NCBI GenBank assembly: GCA_047345645.1
Contig: JBLEFH010000008.1
Origin: JBLEFH01 sp047345645
GTDB lineage: Bacteria > Pseudomonadota > Alphaproteobacteria > Rhodobacterales > Rhodobacteraceae
Length of the DNA stretch: 64,000 bases
Strand: one strand, 5' to 3'
The translations under genes were made by a program, and so were the position numbers. The notes under the pieces are model-generated. The model was not told where the DNA came from. It did no database searches and worked only from the letters and a program-made list of their open reading frames with translations. Shown piece by piece: positions 24,850 to 32,251 of this stretch. The stretch's first letter is position 1. Each line of letters starts with the position of its first letter.

Positions 24850-25833
24850 TTAGCCGCGAAGGGCGACGGCGAGCCGCGCCCAACTCGTTTCGCTGCCCGG
24901 AAGGCCGAGGCGGATCCAAGTTTTTGAGTAGGGGAAAATCCGCGACCATATCTGCGCTTTGGCGAGTTTTTTCTGTGCATCGTCGGCGTTTGGCGTGGCG
25001 TAGGTGCGGAAGAGCGGGGTGCCGCCGGTGAGGGTCCAGCCTGCCTTTGCGGCCAACCCGTCAAGTCGGGCAGTGTCCGTTTGGAGCCGTGCGGTGGTTG
25101 CCTGTTGCCACGCGCGATCCGCCAGGGCGGCGCGGCCGATGGCGATGGCGGGGCCGCTGACGGCCCATGGACCCGCGAGCGCGCGGAGCCGGGTCGCCAT
25201 GCCCTCGCCCGACAGCGCGAAGCCGAGGCGCAGCCCGGCGAGGCCGTAGAATTTGCCGAAGGAGCGGAGGACGATCATGTTGTCTGACTCGCTTAAATGG
25301 GGTGCGAGGGAAAGGTTCGGCAAGGGGTCGGCGAAGCTTTCATCGACGATGAGGAGTCCGAGATGTTGGCGGATTTCCCGCAGCTTTTCAGAGGGATAAG
25401 CCGCGCCGGTGGGGTTGTTGGGATTGACCACCACGGCGAGATCCGCGCCCGCGCAGAAGGCGTCGAGACTGTCCACCTCCTCGACCGTCCAGCCTTGCGC
25501 CCGGAGCGCGGCGGCGTGTTCGTTATAGGTCGGCCCCAGAACGAGCGCGCGGCCCGGCGGCATGAGGCGCGGGACGAGTTGGATCGCCGCTTGTGCGCCC
25601 GCGAGTGGGGTGATCGCCGCATCGGTTTGGTAGGCGGCGCGGGCGGTGTCTTCCAGCGCCGCGAGGTCGGCGGCATGGGGGAGCCGGGTCCACGCCTCGG
25701 ACGGCAGAGCGGGCAGCGGATAGGGCACGGGGTTGATGCCGGTGGAAAGATCGAGCCAATCCGCGCCGCCAAAAAGCGCCCGCGCCCGGTCGAGATCACC
25801 CCCATGATCACGGCCATGATCGCGCCCGCTCAT
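24850..25833 (-). CDS. cobC: L-threonine-O-3-phosphate decarboxylase (CobC/CobD type)
   Basis: The protein has 327 residues, a PLP-dependent class I/II aminotransferase fold. Features are DWLDLSTGINPVPYPLP, VVVNPNNPTGAAYP, LIVDESFADP and SFGKFYGLAGLRLGF, in which the lysine is the PLP anchor. It makes (R)-1-amino-2-propanol phosphate, the linker of the lower loop, from threonine phosphate supplied by the neighbouring threonine kinase. The start overlaps the cbiB stop (ATGA). The N-terminal GRDHGRDHGGDLDRA is His-rich. Diverged copies of its last codons follow downstream. Confidence 0.9.
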   Translation of the reverse strand: MSGRDHGRDHGGDLDRARALFGGADWLDLSTGINPVPYPLPALPSEAWTRLPHAADLAALEDTARAAYQTDAAITPLAGAQAAIQLVPRLMPPGRALVLGPTYNEHAAALRAQGWTVEEVDSLDAFCAGADLAVVVNPNNPTGAAYPSEKLREIRQHLGLLIVDESFADPLPNLSLAPHLSESDNMIVLRSFGKFYGLAGLRLGFALSGEGMATRLRALAGPWAVSGPAIAIGRAALADRAWQQATTARLQTDTARLDGLAAKAGWTLTGGTPLFRTYATPNADDAQKKLAKAQIWSRIFPYSKTWIRLGLPGSETSWARLAVALRG

Positions 25834-26768
25834 GCCAGCACCGCCAGCGCCGCGAGGAGCGCGCCGAAACCGATCATGGTCCGCCGGTAAAGGGCGAGAC
25901 CGGCGCGGATGCCGTTCGCGTCAGGGTCCGGCGCTTCGGGGTTCAGCCACGGCTCGGTCGCGATTTTGCTGCCGTAGACGCGGGGGCCGGAGAGCCGCAG
26001 GCCGAGGGCGTAGGCCATGGCCGCCTCGGGCCAGCCCGCATTGGGCGAGCGGTGGCGCGGCGCGTCCTGCCACATGCCGCGCAGGGCCGTGCGCGGCGTT
26101 TTTCCGGCGAGCGCAAAGCCCAGACCCGTGAGCCGCGCCGGGATCAGATTCGCCGCATCGTCGATCCGCGCCGCCGCCTTGCCGAAATCGGCGTAGCGGT
26201 CATTGCGGTGGCCGATCATCGAGTCGAGCGTGTTGATCGCCTTATAGGCCGCGATCCCCGGCAGGCCGAAGAGACAGCCCCAGAACACCGGCGCGACCAC
26301 CCCGTCGGAGGCGTTTTCCGCAAGGCTTTCAAGGGCCGCGCGGGCGACGCCGTCCTCGTCGAGCGTGGAGGGATCGCGGCCGACGATTTGCGACACGGCC
26401 CGCTGCGCGCCCGCCAGATCGCCCGCCGCGAGCGGCGGCGCGACGGCGGCGACATGGGTGTGAAGGCTGCGCAGCGCGATGAGCGGCCAGGCGAGGAGAC
26501 CGCCGAGGAGGATTCCGAAAAGCGCTTGCGGCAGAAGGGTTTGGAGGAGAAGCGCCGGGAGCATGGCGGCGGCGATGGTCAGCAGCGTGACCGCCAGCCC
26601 GCACCCGAAGCGGAGGGCAGGCAAACCGCGATTGACCCGCCGTTCCAGCCCGGAGATCAGCGCGCCGAGCCATGTGACCGGGTGGCCGATCCGGCGGTGC
26701 AGCGCGGGCGGCCAGCCGAGGGCGGCGTCGATCAGGCAGGCGATCAGCATCATGGCGGCAAATGTCAC
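25830..26768 (-). CDS. cbiB: Adenosylcobinamide-phosphate synthase (CbiB/CobD)
   Basis: The protein has 312 residues with several membrane helices. It begins at a GTG at 26768 (GTGA overlap with the kinase gene stop). CbiB features are DAALGWPPALHRRIGHPVTWLG, IVGRDPSTLDEDGVARAALES, ENASDGVVAPVFWGCLFG, KAINTLDSMIGHRNDRY and DAPRHRSPNAGWPEAAMA. The inner-membrane enzyme couples aminopropanol phosphate to adenosylcobyric acid. It lies between the threonine kinase and cobC, so the three genes form a linker-synthesis and attachment unit. Confidence 0.92.
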   Translation of the reverse strand: MTFAAMMLIACLIDAALGWPPALHRRIGHPVTWLGALISGLERRVNRGLPALRFGCGLAVTLLTIAAAMLPALLLQTLLPQALFGILLGGLLAWPLIALRSLHTHVAAVAPPLAAGDLAGAQRAVSQIVGRDPSTLDEDGVARAALESLAENASDGVVAPVFWGCLFGLPGIAAYKAINTLDSMIGHRNDRYADFGKAAARIDDAANLIPARLTGLGFALAGKTPRTALRGMWQDAPRHRSPNAGWPEAAMAYALGLRLSGPRVYGSKIATEPWLNPEAPDPDANGIRAGLALYRRTMIGFGALLAALAVLA

Positions 26769-27553
26769 GGGCGGCCTCCGGTGAAAAAGCGCAGGGTCGC
26801 GGCAAATCCGGCGGCGCGCAAGGTCTCTTGGGCGTCAGCGGGGGCGGCTCCGGGGGCGAAGATCAGCCCGCGGGCCGAGCCGGTATGGGCGCGCAGCCAG
26901 CCGAGCGCGCCGAGGGATTGGGCGAGGCTGGCGGTCGGGTCCTTGGCGGGGCCGCGGAGCGCTGTGGTGCGGGTGGCGGAGCTTGAGGCGATCTCTGCAA
27001 GGGTTTGGAGAGGCACGGGATTCTTGATCTGCGCTGCGAGGTCAGAGACATCTGGAAACACCTGATCCGCCGGGTCCGTTGGTGTGGGCGGGCCCCAGAA
27101 TCCGCCGATGATTTCGGCTTGCGGGAGTGGTGCGAGGTCGGCCAGAACGCGGCCTTCGCGGGGTGCCCAGAGGACCGCATCGGGAGCGGGCAACATCAGC
27201 GGATCGCTTGCGCCTTCGGCGGCAAGGCAAACGGCGGTGACGGTTGCGGGGGCCACGCCGCCTGCTTCGGCCAGAGCCAGCAGCGCGGCGGTGGAGGCCC
27301 CGGCCCCGCCACCCGGCGGCATGTCGGCGGTGAGGGTGTAATGCCCACGTGCGGCGTGGATGGCAGCGAGGAAGGCAAGCGCCTGATCTTGTGGCAGGAT
27401 CTGCGGGGTTTGCGTGATGTCGAACCGCTCTCCGGCGGTGAAATCCGCCCGCACCGAGAGCGCCGGGCAGGCCACCGTGACCAGCGCCAGCGGACCTTCC
27501 GGGCCGAGCCGCCCTTGCAGCCATTCGCCGAAATGCCCTGCCACCGATGCCAT
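26765..27553 (-). CDS. GHMP-family L-threonine kinase (PduX/BluE type)
   Basis: The protein has 262 residues with the GHMP kinase pattern: SVAGHFGEWLQGRLGPEGPL at the N-terminus, the glycine/serine-rich ATP loop PPGGGAGASTAALLAL at about residue 103, and a C-terminal FAPGAAPADAQETLRAAGF. The family phosphorylates L-threonine for the aminopropanol linker of B12; in Rhodobacter capsulatus the gene is called bluE, in Salmonella pduX. Placement directly before cbiB and cobC supports that assignment. The start shares one base with the stop of the upstream phosphatase gene. Confidence 0.85.
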   Translation of the reverse strand: MASVAGHFGEWLQGRLGPEGPLALVTVACPALSVRADFTAGERFDITQTPQILPQDQALAFLAAIHAARGHYTLTADMPPGGGAGASTAALLALAEAGGVAPATVTAVCLAAEGASDPLMLPAPDAVLWAPREGRVLADLAPLPQAEIIGGFWGPPTPTDPADQVFPDVSDLAAQIKNPVPLQTLAEIASSSATRTTALRGPAKDPTASLAQSLGALGWLRAHTGSARGLIFAPGAAPADAQETLRAAGFAATLRFFTGGRP

Positions 27554-28128
27554 CAGAGGGTCTCGTTGACGGAAAGGATCGTCCAGTCCGCCCCGTCCCG
27601 GCGCAGGCGCGTGAGGGACAGCGGGGCGATGGTGAAAGCGAGTCCCTGCGCCGCATCGCCAAGCGCGAGGCCGAGGGCGGCGCGGGCGGTGCCGGCATGG
27701 GCGATGACGGCGACGGGCCGGTTGTGGGCGGCGGCGCCGAGGTCATTCAGGACCGGCGTGACGCGGGCGCACATGTCGAGAAAGCTCTCGCCGCCTTGCG
27801 GACGGCGGGCGGCGAGATCGGGGCGCGGCAGCGGGCCGAGATCGGGTAAGGCGTTGAAGGGCAAGCCATCTTCGGAGCCGAAATCCTGCTCCCAAAGCCG
27901 CGTGTCGGTCGTAATCTCGGCCCCCGGACAGAGCGCCGCCGCCGTTTGCTGGCACCTGAGCGCCGGGCTGGCGACCACCGCCGCGCCCGCGAGAGCCGCG
28001 CGCAAGTGCGCCAGATCCGCCGCCGCAGGGAGCAGCGCCGGCACGTCGGTGCGCCCGCAGAGCCGCCCGCCATGATCGGCCGGGGCGTGACGGATCAGCA
28101 CCAGCTCGCCTGTCTCGATCGCGCGCAT
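27553..28128 (-). CDS. Histidine phosphatase, probable alpha-ribazole phosphatase
   Basis: The protein has 191 residues of the phosphoglycerate-mutase-like branch-1 histidine phosphatases. The catalytic RHG-like motif reads LIRHAPADHGG; the second histidine lies in AVIAHAGTARAALG, and WEQDFGSEDGLPFNAL matches the acid-loop region of alpha-ribazole phosphatases. Such enzymes remove the phosphate from alpha-ribazole 5'-phosphate or adenosylcobalamin 5'-phosphate at the end of B12 assembly. The gene heads the leftward block phosphatase - threonine kinase - cbiB - cobC and is divergent from cobP with a 43 bp gap. Confidence 0.8.
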   Translation of the reverse strand: MRAIETGELVLIRHAPADHGGRLCGRTDVPALLPAAADLAHLRAALAGAAVVASPALRCQQTAAALCPGAEITTDTRLWEQDFGSEDGLPFNALPDLGPLPRPDLAARRPQGGESFLDMCARVTPVLNDLGAAAHNRPVAVIAHAGTARAALGLALGDAAQGLAFTIAPLSLTRLRRDGADWTILSVNETL

Positions 28129-28171
28129 TTCGGCTTCCTTCCTTCGCAGATTTCTGCTTTGTCACGAGTTT

Positions 28172-28675
28172 ATGGGAAAGTCGATCCTCATTACCGGCGG
28201 CGCGCGCTCGGGCAAAAGCACGCTTGCGGAGCGCATGACGCTCGATTTGGGGCCGCGTGCGATCTATATCGCGACCGCCGAGGCGCATGACGGCGAGATG
28301 GCGGCGCGGATCGCGCGGCACCGGGCGCGGCGCGGGCCGGAATGGGAGACGGTGACCGCGCCGATGGACATTGTTGGCGCGTTGGAAGCAAGCGATGGCG
28401 CGCCCCGGCTGGTCGATTGCCTCACGCTGTGGCTGACGAACCTGATGCTTGGCGGCGCGGATTGGGAGGCGGAGACGGAGGCGCTGATCCGCGCCCTGCC
28501 CGACCAGACCGCGCCGGTGATTTTCGTGACCAATGAGGTCGGCGCCGGGATCGTGCCCGAGAACAAACTGGCCCGCGAGTTTCGCGATGCGGCGGGTCTG
28601 ATGAATCAGCGCGTGGCGCGGGTCTGCGACGCGGTTTGGCTGAGTGTCGCGGGCTATCCGGTGAAGGTGAAATGA
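28172..28675 (+). CDS. cobP: Bifunctional adenosylcobinamide kinase / guanylyltransferase (CobP/CobU)
   Basis: The protein has 167 residues. Motifs are the P-loop ITGGARSGKSTLAERM, YIATAEAHDGEMAARIARHRARRG with the guanylylated histidine region, LVDCLTLWLTNLML and VTNEVGAGIVPENKLAREFRD. It phosphorylates adenosylcobinamide and transfers GMP to it, giving adenosylcobinamide-GDP. It leads the rightward unit cobP - cobT - cobS, with an ATGA overlap to the next gene. Confidence 0.94.
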   Translation: MGKSILITGGARSGKSTLAERMTLDLGPRAIYIATAEAHDGEMAARIARHRARRGPEWETVTAPMDIVGALEASDGAPRLVDCLTLWLTNLMLGGADWEAETEALIRALPDQTAPVIFVTNEVGAGIVPENKLAREFRDAAGLMNQRVARVCDAVWLSVAGYPVKVK

Positions 28676-29682
28676 CGGATTTGGTGCAAAATTTGGCGGA
28701 TGTGGCGGGGCTGGCGGAGACGCTGCCGCGCTTTGATGAGGCGGCGGCGGAAGCGGCCAAGGCGCGGCAAAATACGCTGACGAAACCGCCGGGATCGCTC
28801 GGGCGGCTGGAGGATTTGGCGGCGTTTATGGCGGGCTGGCGCGGGACGGCGCAGCCCCGGATCGACACCGCGCAAGCCCTTGTCTTTGCAGGAAATCACG
28901 GGATTTGCGCGCAAGGGGTGAACCCGTTTCCGCAGGAGGTCACGGCGCAGATGGTCGCGAATTTCGAGGCGGGTGGCGCAGCGATTAACCAGCTTTGCCG
29001 GGAAGCCGGGGCGGCGCTCTCGGTGGTGGCGCTGGATCTGGACCGTCCGACGGCGGATTTTACGGGGGGTCCGGCCATGAGCGAAACCGAGTGCATCGAG
29101 GCCATGACACGCGGCGCGGCTGCGGTGGACCCGGAGGCGGATGTGCTGATCCTTGGCGAGATGGGGATCGGCAATTCGACCGTCGCCGCCGCCCTCGCCC
29201 ATGGGATTTTCGGCGGCGCGGCGGAGGATTGGGTCGGGCGAGGCACCGGCTCGGACGCGGCGGGCTTGCGGCTCAAAGCGCGGGTGGTGGCGGAAGGCGC
29301 GGCGCGTCATGCGGACCTTTCCCCGGCTCAAAAACTCGCGGCGCTTGGCGGGCGCGAGCAGGCGGCGATTTGCGGCGCGGTGCTGGCAGCACGGGCCGCG
29401 CGGGTGCCGGTGATCCTCGACGGGTTCATCTGCACCGCCGCGACCGCACCGCTCTATGGGACGGACCCGGCGCTGCTGGCCCATTGCGTGATCGGCCATG
29501 TCAGCGCCGAACCGGGCCATCGCCGCCTCTGCGAGGCGATGGACAAAACGCCGATCCTCTCGCTCGACATGGCGCTTGGCGAGGGCTCCGGCGCGGCGCT
29601 GGCGCTGATGATCGTCAAGGGGGCGCTGGCCTGTCACAACGGCATGGCGACCTTCGCCGAGGCCGGGGTCTCGGGCGGATGA
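28672..29682 (+). CDS. cobT: Nicotinate-nucleotide:dimethylbenzimidazole phosphoribosyltransferase
   Basis: The protein has 336 residues from the ATG at 28672. Family features are QNTLTKPPGSLGRLEDLA, VFAGNHGICAQGVNPFPQEVT, LGEMGIGNSTVAAAL, VGRGTGSDAAGL, LDGFICTAATAPLY and, near the C-terminus, MALGEGSGAALA with the catalytic glutamate. The enzyme activates the lower ligand base as alpha-ribazole phosphate. The symbol follows Salmonella; in Pseudomonas denitrificans naming it is cobU, and it is not the chelatase CobT. Confidence 0.94.
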   Translation: MTDLVQNLADVAGLAETLPRFDEAAAEAAKARQNTLTKPPGSLGRLEDLAAFMAGWRGTAQPRIDTAQALVFAGNHGICAQGVNPFPQEVTAQMVANFEAGGAAINQLCREAGAALSVVALDLDRPTADFTGGPAMSETECIEAMTRGAAAVDPEADVLILGEMGIGNSTVAAALAHGIFGGAAEDWVGRGTGSDAAGLRLKARVVAEGAARHADLSPAQKLAALGGREQAAICGAVLAARAARVPVILDGFICTAATAPLYGTDPALLAHCVIGHVSAEPGHRRLCEAMDKTPILSLDMALGEGSGAALALMIVKGALACHNGMATFAEAGVSGG

Positions 29683-30422
29683 GGTGGCTGGACGAGCTGC
29701 GCCTTGCGGTGATGTTTCTGACCCGCCTGCCCTGCGGATCGTTCAACGGCGCCGCGCCGCCGCTCTCCGCCGCCCTTTGGGCCTTTCCGCTGGTCGGTTT
29801 GATCACCGGGGCGATCGGCTGGGGCGTGCATCTGTTGCTGACCTGCCTCGGGGCCACCCCGCTTCTCGCCAGCAGCGTCGCACTCGGCGCAACGACGCTG
29901 GCGACGGGCGCACTCCATCATGATGGGCTCGCCGATTTCGCCGACGGGATCGGCGGCGGGCGCGACCGGGCGCATGTGTTGGAGATCATGCGCGACAGCC
30001 GGATCGGCAGCTACGGCGTGCTGGCGCTGCTCTTCGCCGTGGCGTTGCAAATCAGTGCCTTGGCGAGTTTTTCGGGCAGTATCCCGCTCACCGCTTTCCT
30101 GCTCATCGGCGCGGGCAGTCGCCTTTCGATGCTGGGGCTGCTCACCCTCATGCCGCCCGCCCGTGCGGAGGGTTTGGGGCAAAACGCGCGCGGCGGGCAG
30201 AACCTGAAAACCGCCCTGCCCGGCGCGATCCTCACCGTCCTGCTCGCCCTTTTCCTCTGCCTCGCCGGGCTTGCCGCCCTCGCCGCCATGACCCTCGGCG
30301 CGGCCCTCATCGCCCGCCTTGCGCACCGCCGCCTTGGCGGGCAGACCGGCGACGTTCTCGGCGCGGCGCAGATGGTGGCGGCGACCCTCGGCTGGATCGC
30401 GCTGTCCCTGACGCTCCCGTAA
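29679..30422 (+). CDS. cobS: Adenosylcobinamide-GDP ribazoletransferase (cobalamin synthase)
   Basis: The protein has 247 residues from the ATG at 29679 (ATGA overlap with cobT). It is a polytopic membrane protein with LAVMFLTRLPCG at the start, ALHHDGLADFADGIGGG (metal/substrate site), DSRIGSYGVLALL and a C-terminal RLGGQTGDVLGAAQMV. It joins alpha-ribazole phosphate to adenosylcobinamide-GDP at the inner membrane. The symbol follows Salmonella; the P. denitrificans name is cobV. It should not be confused with the AAA+ chelatase subunit also called CobS. Confidence 0.94.
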   Translation: MRWLDELRLAVMFLTRLPCGSFNGAAPPLSAALWAFPLVGLITGAIGWGVHLLLTCLGATPLLASSVALGATTLATGALHHDGLADFADGIGGGRDRAHVLEIMRDSRIGSYGVLALLFAVALQISALASFSGSIPLTAFLLIGAGSRLSMLGLLTLMPPARAEGLGQNARGGQNLKTALPGAILTVLLALFLCLAGLAALAAMTLGAALIARLAHRRLGGQTGDVLGAAQMVAATLGWIALSLTLP

Positions 30423-30482
30423 AATCTGCCGCGCTGCGACAAAATCCTTTTGCGCGCCCCGGTTTTTCTGCTACGCACAAAG

Positions 30483-30670
30483 GCACGGTGCCACCGCCCG
30501 CCGCAAACGGGCATGGCTTAATAGGGAATTCGGTGCCGCCCGGAAGGGCCAAATCCGAAGCCGCCCCCGCGACTGTAAGTGGGAAGCTGCCGCCAAGATC
30601 CACTCATGTTTTCATGGGGAAGGAGGCGACCAGCGCTGATCCACGAGCCAGGAGACCTGCCGCCCATGAA
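30483..30670 (+). promoter_or_regulatory. Cobalamin riboswitch upstream of cbtB-cbtA
   Basis: On the plus strand the canonical blocks occur in order: CACGGTGCC near 30484, TAGGGAATTCGGTGC near 30522, AAGCCGCCCCCGCGACTG near 30559, GTGGGAAGCTGCC, CCACTCATG, GGGGAAGGAGGCGAC near 30615 and the B12 box AGCCAGGAGACCTGCC ending near 30662. The cbtB start codon follows about 50 bp later, after an AAGGAG ribosome-binding site. B12 would be expected to switch off cobalt uptake through this element. Confidence 0.93.
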
Positions 30671-30710
30671 ACCCTCGAACGCTGTCGGGTGAGACAGCAA
30701 GGAGCGATAG

Positions 30711-30881
30711 ATGCAGACGACCACCCAAGCCGTGCAGGCGCGCGAGAGCCGCATTCTGCCCATTTTTGCCGCCATGCTGATTGGCTTTGGCATTCTCTTT
30801 GTGACCGGCCATGCGCAGGCGACCGCGATCCATGACGCGGCCCATGATGTGCGCCACGCGACCGGCTTTCCCTGCCACTAA
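30711..30881 (+). CDS. cbtB: Cobalt transporter accessory subunit CbtB (56 residues)
   Basis: This short gene begins at the ATG at 30711, 7 nt after AAGGAG, and ends at the TAA at 30879-30881. The protein has one membrane helix at about residues 16-36 and a His-rich C-terminus: AIHDAAHDVRHATGFPCH. That tail with its spaced histidines and terminal cysteine is the CbtB hallmark and presumably binds cobalt. CbtA/CbtB are B12-riboswitch-associated predicted cobalt importers. cbtA starts 3 bp after this stop. Confidence 0.93.
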   Translation: MQTTTQAVQARESRILPIFAAMLIGFGILFVTGHAQATAIHDAAHDVRHATGFPCH

Positions 30882-30884
30882 GCG

Positions 30885-31586
30885 ATGTTTAGCCGTCTTG
30901 TGACCAGCGCTTTGCTCGCTGGTGCTGCTGCGGGGTTGATTGCCGCCCTGCTTCAGCTTGTTTTCGTGCAGCCCGTGCTGCTTCATGCCGAGCTTTACGA
31001 GTCCGGCCAGCTCACCCATTTCGGAGGGGGCGCGCCAGCCCCGGCTGAGCAGGATCTCGGCGGGTTCGCCCCGATGCGGGACGGGCTGAGCATTCTTTTC
31101 ACCATGCTGACCTATTCGGGCTATGCGCTGATCCTCACCGCCGGAATGGCGCTGGCGGAGACGCGCGGCGCGCGGATCGATGGCCGGATGGGGCTTCTTT
31201 GGGGGCTGGCGGGGTTCTTCGTGTTCCATTTCGCGCCGGGCTTCTCGCTCGCGCCCGAAGTGCCGGGGGTCGCCGCCGCCGATGTCACCGCGCGGCAGAT
31301 CTGGTGGCTCGGCACCGTCATCACCGCCGCCGCCGCGCTCTGGCTCATCGCCTTTCATGGCAAGCCGCTCCTCTGGGGCCTCGCCGCGCTCCTGCTCCTC
31401 GCCCCGCATCTGATCGGCGCGCCGGAGCCGGACGCGTTCACCGGCCCCGTTCCCACCGAAATCGGCGCGCTCTTCGCCGCGCGCGCCTTTGGCGTCGGCA
31501 TGGCGGCTTGGGTGCTGCTCGGCGTTTTCGCGGGGTATTTCTGGGAAAAAGAGGGCGCGTCGCAAAGCGCGCCGCACACCGCCTGA
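30885..31586 (+). CDS. cbtA: Cobalt transporter membrane subunit CbtA
   Basis: The protein has 233 residues with about six membrane helices: LVTSALLAGAAAGLIAALL, GLSILFTMLTYSGYALILTAG, MGLLWGLAGFFVFHFAPGF and others. The family-typical FVQPVLLHAELYESG and FHFAPGFSLAPEVPG motifs are present. CbtA forms the integral-membrane part of a predicted cobalt import system, with CbtB supplying the metal-binding segment. Control by the upstream cobalamin riboswitch fits that role. A His/Met-rich secreted protein gene follows 66 bp downstream. Confidence 0.92.
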   Translation: MFSRLVTSALLAGAAAGLIAALLQLVFVQPVLLHAELYESGQLTHFGGGAPAPAEQDLGGFAPMRDGLSILFTMLTYSGYALILTAGMALAETRGARIDGRMGLLWGLAGFFVFHFAPGFSLAPEVPGVAAADVTARQIWWLGTVITAAAALWLIAFHGKPLLWGLAALLLLAPHLIGAPEPDAFTGPVPTEIGALFAARAFGVGMAAWVLLGVFAGYFWEKEGASQSAPHTA

Positions 31587-31652
31587 TGCCGCCTCTTTCA
31601 ACGACAAACACCATGGCTGACCTTGCCATGGTGCTCAAGCAAGGGGCCTAGG

Positions 31653-32156
31653 ATGGACCGTTCCCTTCCCATGCTGATGATCGGCCTCATCTTCGGCGGC
31701 GGCCTTGGCTTTGCCTTCGGGATGAGCGAAGGCAGCGGCGCGGCGGGCCATGATCATGCAGACCCGGCCCAGCACAGCACCGCCATGGCCGCCGGGATGA
31801 GCATGGCGAGCCACAGCCATGACAATCCGGTGGAGGTCGCGGCGGACGAAACCGCCCCCGCGATCACGCTCACCGCCGAAAAGGACGCGATGGAGGGCTG
31901 GAACCTGCATCTGATGCCGCAGAATTTCCGCTTCACCCCGGAGAATGTGAACACCGATTATGCACCCGGCGAGGGCCATGCGCATATCTATGTGAACGGG
32001 CAAAAGCTGATGCGCGTCTACAGCGAATGGGTGCATCTCGGCGCCTTGCCGAGCGGCGATCTCACCATCACCGCAAGCCTTTACAGCAACGACCACCGCC
32101 CGATCATGGTGGATGGCCAGCCGGCTGAGGCGCAGACGCAGATTACGGTGGAGTGA
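31653..32156 (+). CDS. His/Met-rich membrane-anchored extracytoplasmic protein downstream of cbtA
   Basis: The protein has 167 residues from the ATG at 31653. An N-terminal membrane anchor or signal (MLMIGLIFGGGLGFAFGM) is followed by a metal-binding-like linker rich in His and Met (HDHADPAQHS, MSMASHSHDN). From about residue 68 comes a beta-rich domain (NLHLMPQNFRFTPENVNTDY, GEGHAHIYVNG, HLGALPSGDLTITASLYSND) that could be a cupredoxin-like fold. I do not recognise a named family. The gene is 66 bp after cbtA on the same strand and is followed by a strong terminator, so it probably belongs to the riboswitch-controlled cobalt transcript; a periplasmic Co or Cu binding role is inference. Confidence 0.6.
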   Translation: MDRSLPMLMIGLIFGGGLGFAFGMSEGSGAAGHDHADPAQHSTAMAAGMSMASHSHDNPVEVAADETAPAITLTAEKDAMEGWNLHLMPQNFRFTPENVNTDYAPGEGHAHIYVNGQKLMRVYSEWVHLGALPSGDLTITASLYSNDHRPIMVDGQPAEAQTQITVE

Positions 32157-32193
32157 AGGGCGGCGCTTTTTCGCGCTGCCCCTGAAAGAAAGT

Positions 32194-32230
32194 GGGCCGG
32201 TTCATCCCTCAACAGTGAACCGGCCCTTTT
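32194..32230. terminator. Rho-independent terminator between the cobalt genes and the surface-protein operon
   Basis: Two perfect 11-base arms, GGGCCGGTTCA at 32194-32204 and TGAACCGGCCC at 32215-32225, are separated by a 10-nt loop. The right arm is followed by TTTTT on the plus strand, ending the cbt transcript. It lies in a convergent gap, and the minus-strand 3' side is less T-rich, so it works mainly rightward. Confidence 0.9.
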
Positions 32231-32251
32231 CCTCATGCGCCGCCGCGCGGT

